Made by a program: the position numbers and the translations under genes. Under the pieces are notes generated by a model. That model was given only the letters and a program-made list of their open reading frames with translations, was not told where the DNA came from and searched no databases. A DNA stretch of 5,339 nucleotides from the NCBI GenBank assembly GCA_964387935.1, contig CAYLZN010000367.1, positions 1 to 5,339 of the forward strand, written 5' to 3'. The DNA comes from CAYLZN01 sp964387935 (lineage in GTDB: Bacteria; Acidobacteriota; Vicinamibacteria; Vicinamibacterales; JAFNAJ01). Shown here piece after piece: positions 1-5,330 of the stretch (positions are counted from its first letter, which is position 1; the number at the start of each line of letters is the position of its first letter).

Positions 1-1018
1 TGTTGTCCCACCCTTCCTTGTTGTCGCCGCGCGGCGGGTAGTAGTTGATGCGGACCACGTGACAGATGTCGTGGTAGAGCGCCGGGTAGAGATGCGGCTG
101 GAGGATGTAGTCGAGCACCGATTTCTTGCTCTCCTCCTTCGTCTTGAACGACTCGGGGTCGTCCAGCACCTCGCCGTCGCGGTTCCCGAGAATGTTGGTC
201 GAGTACCAGCCCGTCACGCCGAGCAGGCGCGCCTTCAGCCCCGGCGCGATCACGGTCTTGATCAGCGTCTGCCCCGTCTTGAAGTCCTTGCCCGCGATCG
301 GCACCCGGCGGGTCTGCGCGAGTTCGATGAGCGCAGGAATGTCGGCCGACAGGTTGGGCGCGCCGTTGGCGTAGGGCACGCCCTCCATCAGCGCCGCGTA
401 CGCGTAGATCATGCTCGACGGAATCGTCGGATCGTTCGCCTCGAGCGCGCGCTCGAAGGCGTCGAGCGACTGGTGCGCCGGCGACTCGGTCATGAAGATC
501 TCGGTGCTCCCGCACCAGATCATCACCAGTCGATCGAGACCGTGCGCCGCCCTGAAGTCCCGGATGTCCGCGCGGAGCTGTTCGGCCAGGTCGCGCTTGT
601 TCCTGCCCTTCTTGACGTTGGGCCCGTCGAGTCGCTTCACGTACTGCCGGTCGAACACGGCCGTCCACGGCTTGATGGCGGACAGCTCGTGCTGCAACTG
701 GCTGAGCAGGCTGTCCTCGAGCACCCCGGCGTGCGTCGCGGACTGATAACAGTCGTCTTCGAACAGGTCCCACCCCCCGAACACGAGGTCGTCGAGCTTC
801 GCCAGCGGCACGAAGTCCTTCACGGCCGGTGACCGGTTCTCGGTGCGCTTGCCGAGGCGGATGGTGCCCATCTCGGCGAGCGAGCCGATCGGTGCGGCGA
901 GTCCTTTTCGCACGGCGAGGACACCGGCAATGAACGTGGTGCTGACGGCACCAAGGCCCGCGAGCATGACGCCGAGCTTTCCCCGAGCGGGTATGATCTG
1001 GGACGGCTGGTTTTTCAC
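1..1018 (-). CDS. ino1: Inositol-3-phosphate synthase, N-terminal 339 residues (3' end outside the window)
   Basis: This enzyme converts glucose 6-phosphate to 1D-myo-inositol 3-phosphate with NAD+ in the cytoplasm, the first step to inositol lipids and solutes. I translated the minus strand by hand and found one unbroken frame. Near the N-terminus is a Rossmann-type nucleotide-binding stretch (KLGVMLAGLGAVSTT, residues 14-28). The segment MIWCGSTEIF lies at 166-175, and PNLSADIPALIELA at 221-234. The catalytic-region motif GKDFKTGQT lies at 243-251, where K248 matches the invariant lysine of the family's (D/K)-K-(S/T)-GQT motif. WYSTNILGNRDG follows at 271-282. Bacterial family members are usually about 430 residues, so roughly 90-100 are missing at the left edge. 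The start is GTG at 1018, because an in-frame TAG lies four codons upstream. An ATG at 967 would cut into the nucleotide-binding strand. No strong ribosome binding site is seen. The gene is divergent from the methyltransferase at 1038. Identification is firm; the exact start is less so. Confidence 0.95.
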   Translation of the reverse strand, partial: MKNQPSQIIPARGKLGVMLAGLGAVSTTFIAGVLAVRKGLAAPIGSLAEMGTIRLGKRTENRSPAVKDFVPLAKLDDLVFGGWDLFEDDCYQSATHAGVLEDSLLSQLQHELSAIKPWTAVFDRQYVKRLDGPNVKKGRNKRDLAEQLRADIRDFRAAHGLDRLVMIWCGSTEIFMTESPAHQSLDAFERALEANDPTIPSSMIYAYAALMEGVPYANGAPNLSADIPALIELAQTRRVPIAGKDFKTGQTLIKTVIAPGLKARLLGVTGWYSTNILGNRDGEVLDDPESFKTKEESKKSVLDYILQPHLYPALYHDICHVVRINYYPPRGDNKEGWDN

Positions 1019-1040
1019 GGCCCGCCACTATATCACCATG
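1016..1040. promoter_or_regulatory. Very short divergent start region shared by ino1 and the methyltransferase gene
   Basis: Only 19 bp separate the GTG of ino1 and the ATG of the methyltransferase. On the minus strand a TATAGT hexamer (1032 to 1027, one mismatch to TATAAT) lies 8 bp before the ino1 start codon, which would give an almost leaderless message. On the plus strand TATGAT (992-997, one mismatch) lies inside ino1, about 40 bp before the methyltransferase start. No convincing -35 box was found for either. Such AT-rich hexamers are scarce in this GC-rich sequence, but this remains a guess. Confidence 0.25.
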
Positions 1041-1589
1041 GGTTTGCGAAACCTGTTCGCCGACAACGCGATCGTCCGGCTGGTCCGGGGCGACTCCGGC
1101 CAGGCCGACATGGCGGTGTCGATGACCGGGGTCAAGCTTGGTGAGCGCCTGCTGGTCATAGGGCTCGGCGACGCGCGCCTGCTCCAGACGCTGGGCGCCA
1201 AGGTCGGACTCACGGGACGCGCGTGCGGCACGGATGCGGCGTCGGACGTCGCGGCGCGCGCGGCGCGCTACGCCGAGAAGGAGGGCGTGCTCGCCGAGGT
1301 CGAGACGTCTCCGCTCGGCGTGGTGCCATTCGAGGCCGGCACCTTCGACGTCGTCGTCGTCCGTGCCACCGGCACGCTGGTGTCCGAGGGCCCGCTGCGG
1401 CTGGCGCTCGAAGGAGCGACCGCGGCTCTGCGCGAGGGCGGGCGGTGCGAGGTCATCGCCGACTCGAGCCCGGATCGGGGACCCATGCTCGTCTCCCTGC
1501 TTGGCGACGCCGGCTTCCGGGGCTCCCGCGTTCTGACAGACCGAGGAGGCCTGCTCTACGTCGAGGCGGTCAAGCGGGGCCGGGCCTGA
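1038..1589 (+). CDS. Small class I SAM-dependent methyltransferase-like protein (183 aa)
   Basis: Probably transfers a methyl group from S-adenosylmethionine; the substrate is unknown. The fold is recognisable from the order of elements. A short N-terminal helical stretch precedes a motif I strand-loop (LLVIGLGDA, residues 38-46). A second strand ends with an acidic residue (GTDAA, 64-68), where the ribose hydroxyls would bind. Next comes a motif-IV-like strand FDVVVVRATG (103-112), then ALREGGRCEVIAD (130-142), the usual 'L+pGG' turn before strand 5. Motif I is weak: the usual acidic residue before the glycines is V40 and the third glycine is A46. The frame stays open upstream to 843, but that part overlaps ino1 antisense. 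MGLRNLF at 1038 fits the family's short N-terminal helix, so I place the start there, without a clear ribosome binding site. Length is short but normal for a stand-alone methyltransferase domain. It could be an inactive or non-methyl SAM-binding protein. Confidence 0.75.
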   Translation: MGLRNLFADNAIVRLVRGDSGQADMAVSMTGVKLGERLLVIGLGDARLLQTLGAKVGLTGRACGTDAASDVAARAARYAEKEGVLAEVETSPLGVVPFEAGTFDVVVVRATGTLVSEGPLRLALEGATAALREGGRCEVIADSSPDRGPMLVSLLGDAGFRGSRVLTDRGGLLYVEAVKRGRA

Positions 1590-1601
1590 AAGGCCCGGCC
1601 C
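1577..1601 (+). terminator. Perfect 11-bp GC-only hairpin overlapping the methyltransferase stop codon
   Basis: GGGCCGGGCCT (1577-1587) and AGGCCCGGCCC (1591-1601) are exact inverted repeats around a 3-base loop, GAA. The TGA stop (1587-1589) sits at the top of the hairpin, so the left arm encodes the last residues (GRA). There is no T-run after it, so it is not a classical intrinsic terminator. It could protect the 3' end of the message, end transcription weakly, or be part of a dispersed palindromic repeat. Confidence 0.5.
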
Positions 1602-1630
1602 TCCGAGTGCGCAAGGCCCGGCCCTCCGAG
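1590..1630. repeat. Two exact 18-bp direct repeats, 23 bp apart
   Basis: AAGGCCCGGCCCTCCGAG occurs at 1590-1607 and again at 1613-1630, separated by TGCGC. Each copy contains the right arm of the hairpin at 1577-1601. The left arm could therefore pair with either copy, giving two alternative hairpins. The combination of a GC-rich palindrome and a directly repeated arm just after a gene resembles REP-type intergenic elements. That identity is inferred from form only. Confidence 0.7.
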
Positions 1631-1789
1631 GCATCCGTTGTCCCCGCGGGACCACAGCTGTCTGCTCACGTGAACACCAGCCCGTCGGCTCTGCCCCGGC
1701 GCGACGTTGAAATGAACCGAAACGCCAGGGATCGGGGCAGACGGGCCGCGGCCTGGATCGGCAAAGGTTTTGCGTAGTGATCGGGTGCG
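1631..1789. other. Non-coding leader region before the TonB-family gene
   Basis: No convincing gene was found here. It holds two small inverted repeats: GTCCC/GGGAC with a 3-base loop (1640-1652) and GCAAA/TTTGC with a 3-base loop (1761-1773). A TTGAAA hexamer at 1707-1712 resembles a -35 box, but no good -10 lies at the expected distance. The promoter of the three-gene unit most likely lies in this stretch, since the next upstream gene ends at 1589. No strong Shine-Dalgarno sequence precedes the ATG at 1790. Confidence 0.4.
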
Positions 1790-2881
1790 ATGACAACAGC
1801 TTCGCGGCAGGACGTCTACACGGCGTCCGAGCTGGCTCGGGCGGCGGGCGTGCCTCTCACGCAGGTGGAAGCCCTCGTGGCGACCGGAGAGATCCCGTCG
1901 GTTGCGGGCGGCTTCATCCGCCACCGTGACGCCGTCACCTGGGGGCGTCGTCTCGCACCGGCGGTCATGACGGTGGGCGGCGCGACGAAGGCGGCCACCG
2001 CAGAGACGGCCGGCCACGACCCCGTCCACCCTCCTGAGCTGTTTGCCGAACCGCTGACGCCGGGCCGGCAGCCGGTGATGCCTGCCGCCGTCTCGGTGGC
2101 CGTGCACGCACTGGCTGGCGGCGCGGTCGTTCTGGTCACGATGATGGGCCTCGGGTCCACGGCGGCGGCCCGCTTCGATTACCCCTTGGCCGACCCCATG
2201 CGTCTCGTCTTCATTGCCACGCCAGGCCCGGGCGGAGGCGGTGGTGGCGGCGGAATGCGTCAGACGGTCCCGCCACCGGCCGCCAAGCGGGAAGGGGATC
2301 GCGCCTTCAGCAGCCCGCTTCCCGAACGCGAACCCCCGCCGCCGCTCGAACCACCCAAGGTGGAGGCGCCGCCCCCGCTCCCCGCCGAGGAACTGCCCCC
2401 GGTCATCGCACCCGTGGCCACTTCGCCCTCGGATGACGAGACCAAGGCTGGCGTGCTCGAGCGGACGACGACGCAGAGCGACAGTCGCGGGCCGGGTGAC
2501 GGCGGCGGAGTCGGCAATGGCCGCGGCACAGGGCTCGGCGAAGGGGACGGCTCCGGAATTGGCCCGGGCTCCGGCGGCGGCATGGGTGGAGGCCCGTATC
2601 GCCCCGGGTCCGGCATCGAGCCGCCGGCTCTGGTCCGCGAGGTCAAGCCGATCTATACCGACGACGCGCGGCGGGCCCGGGTGACCGGCGACGTCGTGCT
2701 CGAAATCGTGGTTCGTGCCGACGGTGCCGTCGGCGAGGTGCGCGTGCTGGATGGCCTCGGGCACGGCCTGGACCAGCGCGCCGTGGACGCCGTCCGACAG
2801 TGGCGGTTCCGGCCGGCCCGGCGCTTTGGGCAGCCGGTTGACGTGCTGGTGGAAGTCGCGGTCGAGTTCCGGCTCCGGTAG
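1790..2881 (+). CDS. TonB-family energy transducer with N-terminal helix-turn-helix-like domain (363 aa)
   Basis: Residues 9-55 (starting YTASELARAAGVPLTQVEAL) match the pattern of excisionase/MerR-type helix-turn-helix domains: a 'tasELA...gVp..qVeaLv..GeiPs' segment, then a short wing and helix. Residues about 97-122 form one hydrophobic membrane segment. Then come a run of eight glycines (148-155), a proline-rich stretch (161-205) and a Gly-rich stretch (234-275), plausibly a periplasm-spanning linker. Residues 280-363 are a TonB C-terminal domain: PIYTDDARRARVTGDVVLEI, then DQRAVDAVRQWRFRPA and a final beta strand. TonB proteins pass energy from the inner-membrane ExbB/ExbD motor to outer-membrane receptors. 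The helix-turn-helix would lie in the cytoplasm. The start is fixed by in-frame TAG and TGA stops at 1775-1780. It is the first gene of a tight unit; no exbB/exbD is seen. The TonB assignment is firm, but DNA binding is unproven and the domain could be only a protein-docking fold. Confidence 0.88.
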   Translation: MTTASRQDVYTASELARAAGVPLTQVEALVATGEIPSVAGGFIRHRDAVTWGRRLAPAVMTVGGATKAATAETAGHDPVHPPELFAEPLTPGRQPVMPAAVSVAVHALAGGAVVLVTMMGLGSTAAARFDYPLADPMRLVFIATPGPGGGGGGGGMRQTVPPPAAKREGDRAFSSPLPEREPPPPLEPPKVEAPPPLPAEELPPVIAPVATSPSDDETKAGVLERTTTQSDSRGPGDGGGVGNGRGTGLGEGDGSGIGPGSGGGMGGGPYRPGSGIEPPALVREVKPIYTDDARRARVTGDVVLEIVVRADGAVGEVRVLDGLGHGLDQRAVDAVRQWRFRPARRFGQPVDVLVEVAVEFRLR

Positions 2882-2885
2882 AGGT
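2879..2885 (+). promoter_or_regulatory. Ribosome binding site of the two-membrane-segment gene, overlapping the upstream stop codon
   Basis: TAGAGGT includes the TAG stop of the TonB-family gene and a GAGGT core 5 bases before the ATG at 2891. This supports that start and suggests the two genes are translated from one message. Confidence 0.6.
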
Positions 2886-2890
2886 CTGCC

Positions 2891-3616
2891 ATGGACATGC
2901 TGCTGATCACCGTGGCGCTCGTAGCGCTCGCAGTTGCCGCGGGAATGTCGACCGTCACCTGGCGCACGGTGCGACGGGAGCGCGAGCGATCTGCCGCTCG
3001 CGTCGCCGCGCTCGCCGCCGACATCCAGGGGTCGGCCGCGCCGGCCCTGATGTTCTCGGGGCTCGGCGCGAGTCGGTCGTCGGTCACCGACGCCGACGTG
3101 CCCCTGAGCATCGATCTCGCCTCCGAGAGCGAGGGCGGTGGCGTCCCGCTGTTCGGCACGGCGTCCCGCAGCGGCTCGGCGCTCGGCCGGCTCGGGCCTG
3201 CGCTGCTGGCCGGCGTGGTCCTCGTCGGCGGTCTCGTCGGATCGGCGCTGCTCCTTGCGGGGGGACGGGACGGCGGCGCGGCCGCGGCACGGCCGCTGGA
3301 ACCGAAAGCTCTCGAACTTCTGTCCCTGCGCCACGCGGTGAAGCAGGACGTCGTGACGGTCACCGGGCTCGTGCGGAACCCGACCGGCAACGTGCCGCTC
3401 GAGCGGGTGGCGGCCATTGTGTTCCTGTTCGACGGCAAGGGGGACTTCATCGCGAGCGGACGGGCGCCGCTGGATTTCCTGTCGCTCGGCGCCGGCGACG
3501 AGTCCCCGTTCGTGGTCGCCGTGCAGGCGCCGGCCAAGGTGGCTCGGTACCGGGTGAGTTTCCGGCACGACGAGGGCGGCATGCTTCCCCACGTCGACCG
3601 GCGGGAGGTGAGGTAA
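2891..3616 (+). CDS. Membrane protein with two membrane segments and a C-terminal beta-rich domain (241 aa)
   Basis: I do not recognise a named family. Residues 2-22 form a hydrophobic segment, followed at once by a basic stretch (WRTVRRERERSAAR, 24-37) that should stay in the cytoplasm. Residues 23-100 are a mostly polar, low-complexity cytoplasmic part. A second membrane segment (about 102-124) would bring the rest to the periplasm. The C-terminal domain (about 137-227) has alternating strands: DVVTVTGLVRNPTG, then VAAIVFLFDGKGDFIASG, then SPFVVAVQAPAKVARYRVSF. This layout resembles FxLYD or DUF3426-type immunoglobulin-like domains ('v.G.v.N.t..pl..v.a.v.lfd..G'), which are often found on single-pass membrane proteins. 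The start is supported by GAGGT 5 bases upstream. The gene lies 9 bp after the TonB-family gene and 2 bp before the VWA gene, so a shared role at the cell envelope is likely. Topology and domain likeness are inferred from sequence pattern only. Confidence 0.8.
   Translation: MDMLLITVALVALAVAAGMSTVTWRTVRRERERSAARVAALAADIQGSAAPALMFSGLGASRSSVTDADVPLSIDLASESEGGGVPLFGTASRSGSALGRLGPALLAGVVLVGGLVGSALLLAGGRDGGAAAARPLEPKALELLSLRHAVKQDVVTVTGLVRNPTGNVPLERVAAIVFLFDGKGDFIASGRAPLDFLSLGAGDESPFVVAVQAPAKVARYRVSFRHDEGGMLPHVDRREVR
3603..3613 (+). promoter_or_regulatory. Strong ribosome binding site fixing the GTG start of the VWA gene
   Basis: GGGAGGTGAGG contains GGAGGTGA (3604-3611), an 8-base match to the 16S rRNA anti-Shine-Dalgarno sequence, 7 bases before the GTG at 3619. 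It lies inside the last codons of the upstream gene. It is the strongest ribosome binding site in the window, suggesting the VWA protein is made at a higher rate than its neighbours or is coupled to them. Confidence 0.8.
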
Positions 3617-3618
3617 CC

Positions 3619-4704
3619 GTGGTTCGCAACAACTGGAGGGGCGCGCCGGCCAGGCTGACGCCGCTCGTCGCGGGCGCGACGGCCGCCCTGCTCCTGGTCG
3701 TCTGGCCCCAGGGAGCCCTGCAGGGACAGGAACGCCCGCAGGAACGTGCCGGCGCGTTCCGGTTCCGCAGCGCAGTGGACCTGGTGAACGTCACGGCGAC
3801 GGTCTCGGACCGGTCGGGCCGTTTCGTTGGCAGCCTGCAGGAGGATGATTTCGAGATCTACGAGGACGGAGAGCGGCAGGCGATCAGTTTGTTCTCCAAT
3901 GACAGGGTGCCCGTCAGCCTCGGGATCGCCATCGATACGAGCGGCAGCATGGCCGGCGAGAAGATGAGCTCCGCGCGCGCGGCGCTGGAGCGGTTCGTCT
4001 TCGACCTGCTGGATCCAGAGGACGAAATCTTCCTGTACCGCTTCAGCGAGCAGCCGGACCTGGTCGAGTCGTGGACGTCCGACCGCCGCCGGCTCAGTCG
4101 GGCCCTCGGTCGCCTCCCGGCGCGCGGCGGCACGGCGCTCTACGACGCGGTGGCCGAGGCGGTCCCGCTCGCGCAGACCGGGCAGCACCAGAAAAAGGCG
4201 CTCGTCATCATCTCGGACGGGAACGACACCAACAGCCAGACCTCGGTGCGATCGCTCAAGCAACTGGTGCGCGAGAGCGAGGTCATGGTGTACGCCGTCG
4301 GCATCGACGGGCGCGCGGAGACCACATGGAACCGGGGCGGCGGACGCGCGCCGACGCCGTTCCCGATTCCCTTCCCGGTCCCCGGCCGGCGTCCGCCGAC
4401 GTGGCCTGGCGCTCCCCCGACGCAGCCGGGCGGCGGCGGGAGCTGGGGGCGGAGCGACGATCGGGTCAATGTCTCCGCTCTGCGGGAACTCACCGACGAC
4501 AGCGGCGGGCGCACGGAAGTGGTGCGGGACGCGAGCGACCTCGATCCGGCCACGGCCAACATCGCCGACGAATTGAGCAAGCAGTACTACCTGGGCTACT
4601 CGTCCACGCGCGAAAGGGACGGCAGGTGGCACGCCATCGAGGTGCGCGTCAAGGACCCGCAGTACCGCGTGCGTGCCCGCCGCGGCTACATGGCCACTCC
4701 GTAG
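3619..4704 (+). CDS. Exported von Willebrand factor A domain protein, Acidobacterial VWFA-related type (361 aa)
   Basis: VWA domains bind protein ligands through a metal held in a MIDAS site. Residues 1-36 look like a signal peptide: basic start, hydrophobic core LVAGATAALLLVVW, likely cut near ALQG-Q. Residues 47-92 (FRSAVDLVNVTATVSDRSGR, then LQEDDFEIYEDGERQAISLF) are the beta-rich lead-in typical of the Acidobacterial VWFA-related family. The VWA fold follows, with all MIDAS parts present: DTSGS (106-110), T172 in RGGTALYD and D200 in ISDGND. After the strand VMVYAVGID (222-230) comes a Pro/Gly-rich loop (about 239-281). The fold then finishes with ALRELTDDSGGRTEVV (287-302). A C-terminal part containing ELSKQYYLGY and YRVRARRGY is also typical. 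The protein probably acts in the periplasm or outside. The start is GTG, fixed by a strong ribosome binding site. Third gene of the unit, 2 bp after its neighbour. Its ligand is unknown. Confidence 0.93.
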   Translation: MVRNNWRGAPARLTPLVAGATAALLLVVWPQGALQGQERPQERAGAFRFRSAVDLVNVTATVSDRSGRFVGSLQEDDFEIYEDGERQAISLFSNDRVPVSLGIAIDTSGSMAGEKMSSARAALERFVFDLLDPEDEIFLYRFSEQPDLVESWTSDRRRLSRALGRLPARGGTALYDAVAEAVPLAQTGQHQKKALVIISDGNDTNSQTSVRSLKQLVRESEVMVYAVGIDGRAETTWNRGGGRAPTPFPIPFPVPGRRPPTWPGAPPTQPGGGGSWGRSDDRVNVSALRELTDDSGGRTEVVRDASDLDPATANIADELSKQYYLGYSSTRERDGRWHAIEVRVKDPQYRVRARRGYMATP

Positions 4705-4724
4705 ACGACGATCCGCGGACGGGG

Positions 4725-5330
4725 TCAAGCGTCGAGCGGTTTCTCCATCCTGATTTCGTCCCGGATCGGGATTCCCGCGAAGCCGGGCCCCTGCGGCGCC
4801 TCCAGGTGCTGCGCGAAGGCGTCCCTGGCCACGTCGATCAGGCGGAAGCCGTGGCGCTGGTAGAAGTAGAGCGCCGGGAGGTTGTCGTTGCTCGTCGCGG
4901 CCACGAGGTGCGACAGCCCCTGTCGTCTGGCGAGCAACTGCGCCTCGGCCAGGAGGTAGCCGCCCACTCCGGACCGCTGCCACATGGGGTCGGTGGCGAG
5001 CGCCACGACCTGCAGCGCGTCGCCAAGACGCCGGTAGGCGAGTGCACCCGCCACGTCCGCACGCATCTCCGCGACGAGCGCCTGCTCCTGATCCGCGTGC
5101 ATCACCTCGCCGAAGGCGACGATGGTGAGGTGACCGAAGTCGGCGATGAACAGCTCCTGGATCCTGGAGCGGTCCTCCGGCGTGGCCTCGCGGACCAGCA
5201 CCGGCGGCAGCTCGAGCTGGGTCCGGCAGTCGCAGACGATCTGCACGCGCGCTCGTTCCCAGTCAACGAACTTGCCGCATCGGGAGCAGCGCAGGACGGA
5301 GGGTTTCGCCCCGAAGGCCTGTCGAGCCAT
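4725..5330 (-). CDS. GNAT-family N-acetyltransferase with N-terminal zinc-ribbon-like segment (201 aa)
   Basis: GNAT enzymes transfer an acetyl group from acetyl-CoA to an amine on a small molecule or protein. Residues 15-35 hold four cysteines as CxxC (C15, C18) and CxC (C33, C35), a likely zinc-binding knuckle. The GNAT domain starts at VLVREATPEDRSRIQELF (44-61). Motif A is LQVVALATDP followed by QRSGVGGYLLAEA (106-130), where QRSGVG is the Q/RxxGxG/A pyrophosphate-binding loop of acetyl-CoA. NDNLPALYFYQRHGFRLI (148-165) is the motif B region ending in the usual 'Y.k.GF'. The C-terminal tail (167-201) has RDEIRMEKPL, common in GNAT proteins. Start ATG at 5330 with a short GGGG upstream; it could lie further right, outside the window. 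It converges on the VWA gene with a 20-bp gap, so it is probably in a separate unit. The substrate cannot be inferred. Confidence 0.92.
   Translation of the reverse strand: MARQAFGAKPSVLRCSRCGKFVDWERARVQIVCDCRTQLELPPVLVREATPEDRSRIQELFIADFGHLTIVAFGEVMHADQEQALVAEMRADVAGALAYRRLGDALQVVALATDPMWQRSGVGGYLLAEAQLLARRQGLSHLVAATSNDNLPALYFYQRHGFRLIDVARDAFAQHLEAPQGPGFAGIPIRDEIRMEKPLDA

Noticed and set aside
59..832. Plus-strand open frame of 257 codons
   Set aside because: It is antisense to ino1, whose minus-strand translation is unambiguous. The product is Arg/Val/Leu-rich with no domain.
843..1037. N-terminal extension of the methyltransferase to an ATG at 843
   Set aside because: The extra 65 residues lie antisense to the ino1 start and nucleotide-binding region and do not resemble a methyltransferase N-terminus.
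1707..1735. TTGAAA-based sigma-70 promoter before the TonB-family gene
   Set aside because: At 17-bp spacing the -10 position reads GATCGG, which is not a usable -10 box.
2227..2610. Tandem-repeat or G-quadruplex array within the TonB-family gene
   Set aside because: The G/C runs follow from glycine and proline codons of the linker. They show no exact repeating unit, and the reading frame explains them.
1556..3592. Long open frame on the minus strand, 678 codons, antisense to the TonB-family and two-membrane-segment genes
   Set aside because: The product is rich in Arg, Gly, His and Pro without domains, and it crosses three well-supported plus-strand genes and an intergenic repeat. Long antisense frames are common in GC-rich DNA.
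4705..4724. Possible bidirectional terminator between the convergent VWA and GNAT genes
   Set aside because: Only an 8-bp palindrome (TCCGCGGA, 4712-4719) without loop or T-run. Not enough to call a terminator.
2653..4983. Long open frame on the minus strand, 776 codons, antisense to the VWA gene and overlapping the GNAT gene
   Set aside because: Same low-complexity Arg/Pro/Ala composition and no recognisable domain. It overlaps the real GNAT gene in another frame on the same strand and the plus-strand VWA gene.
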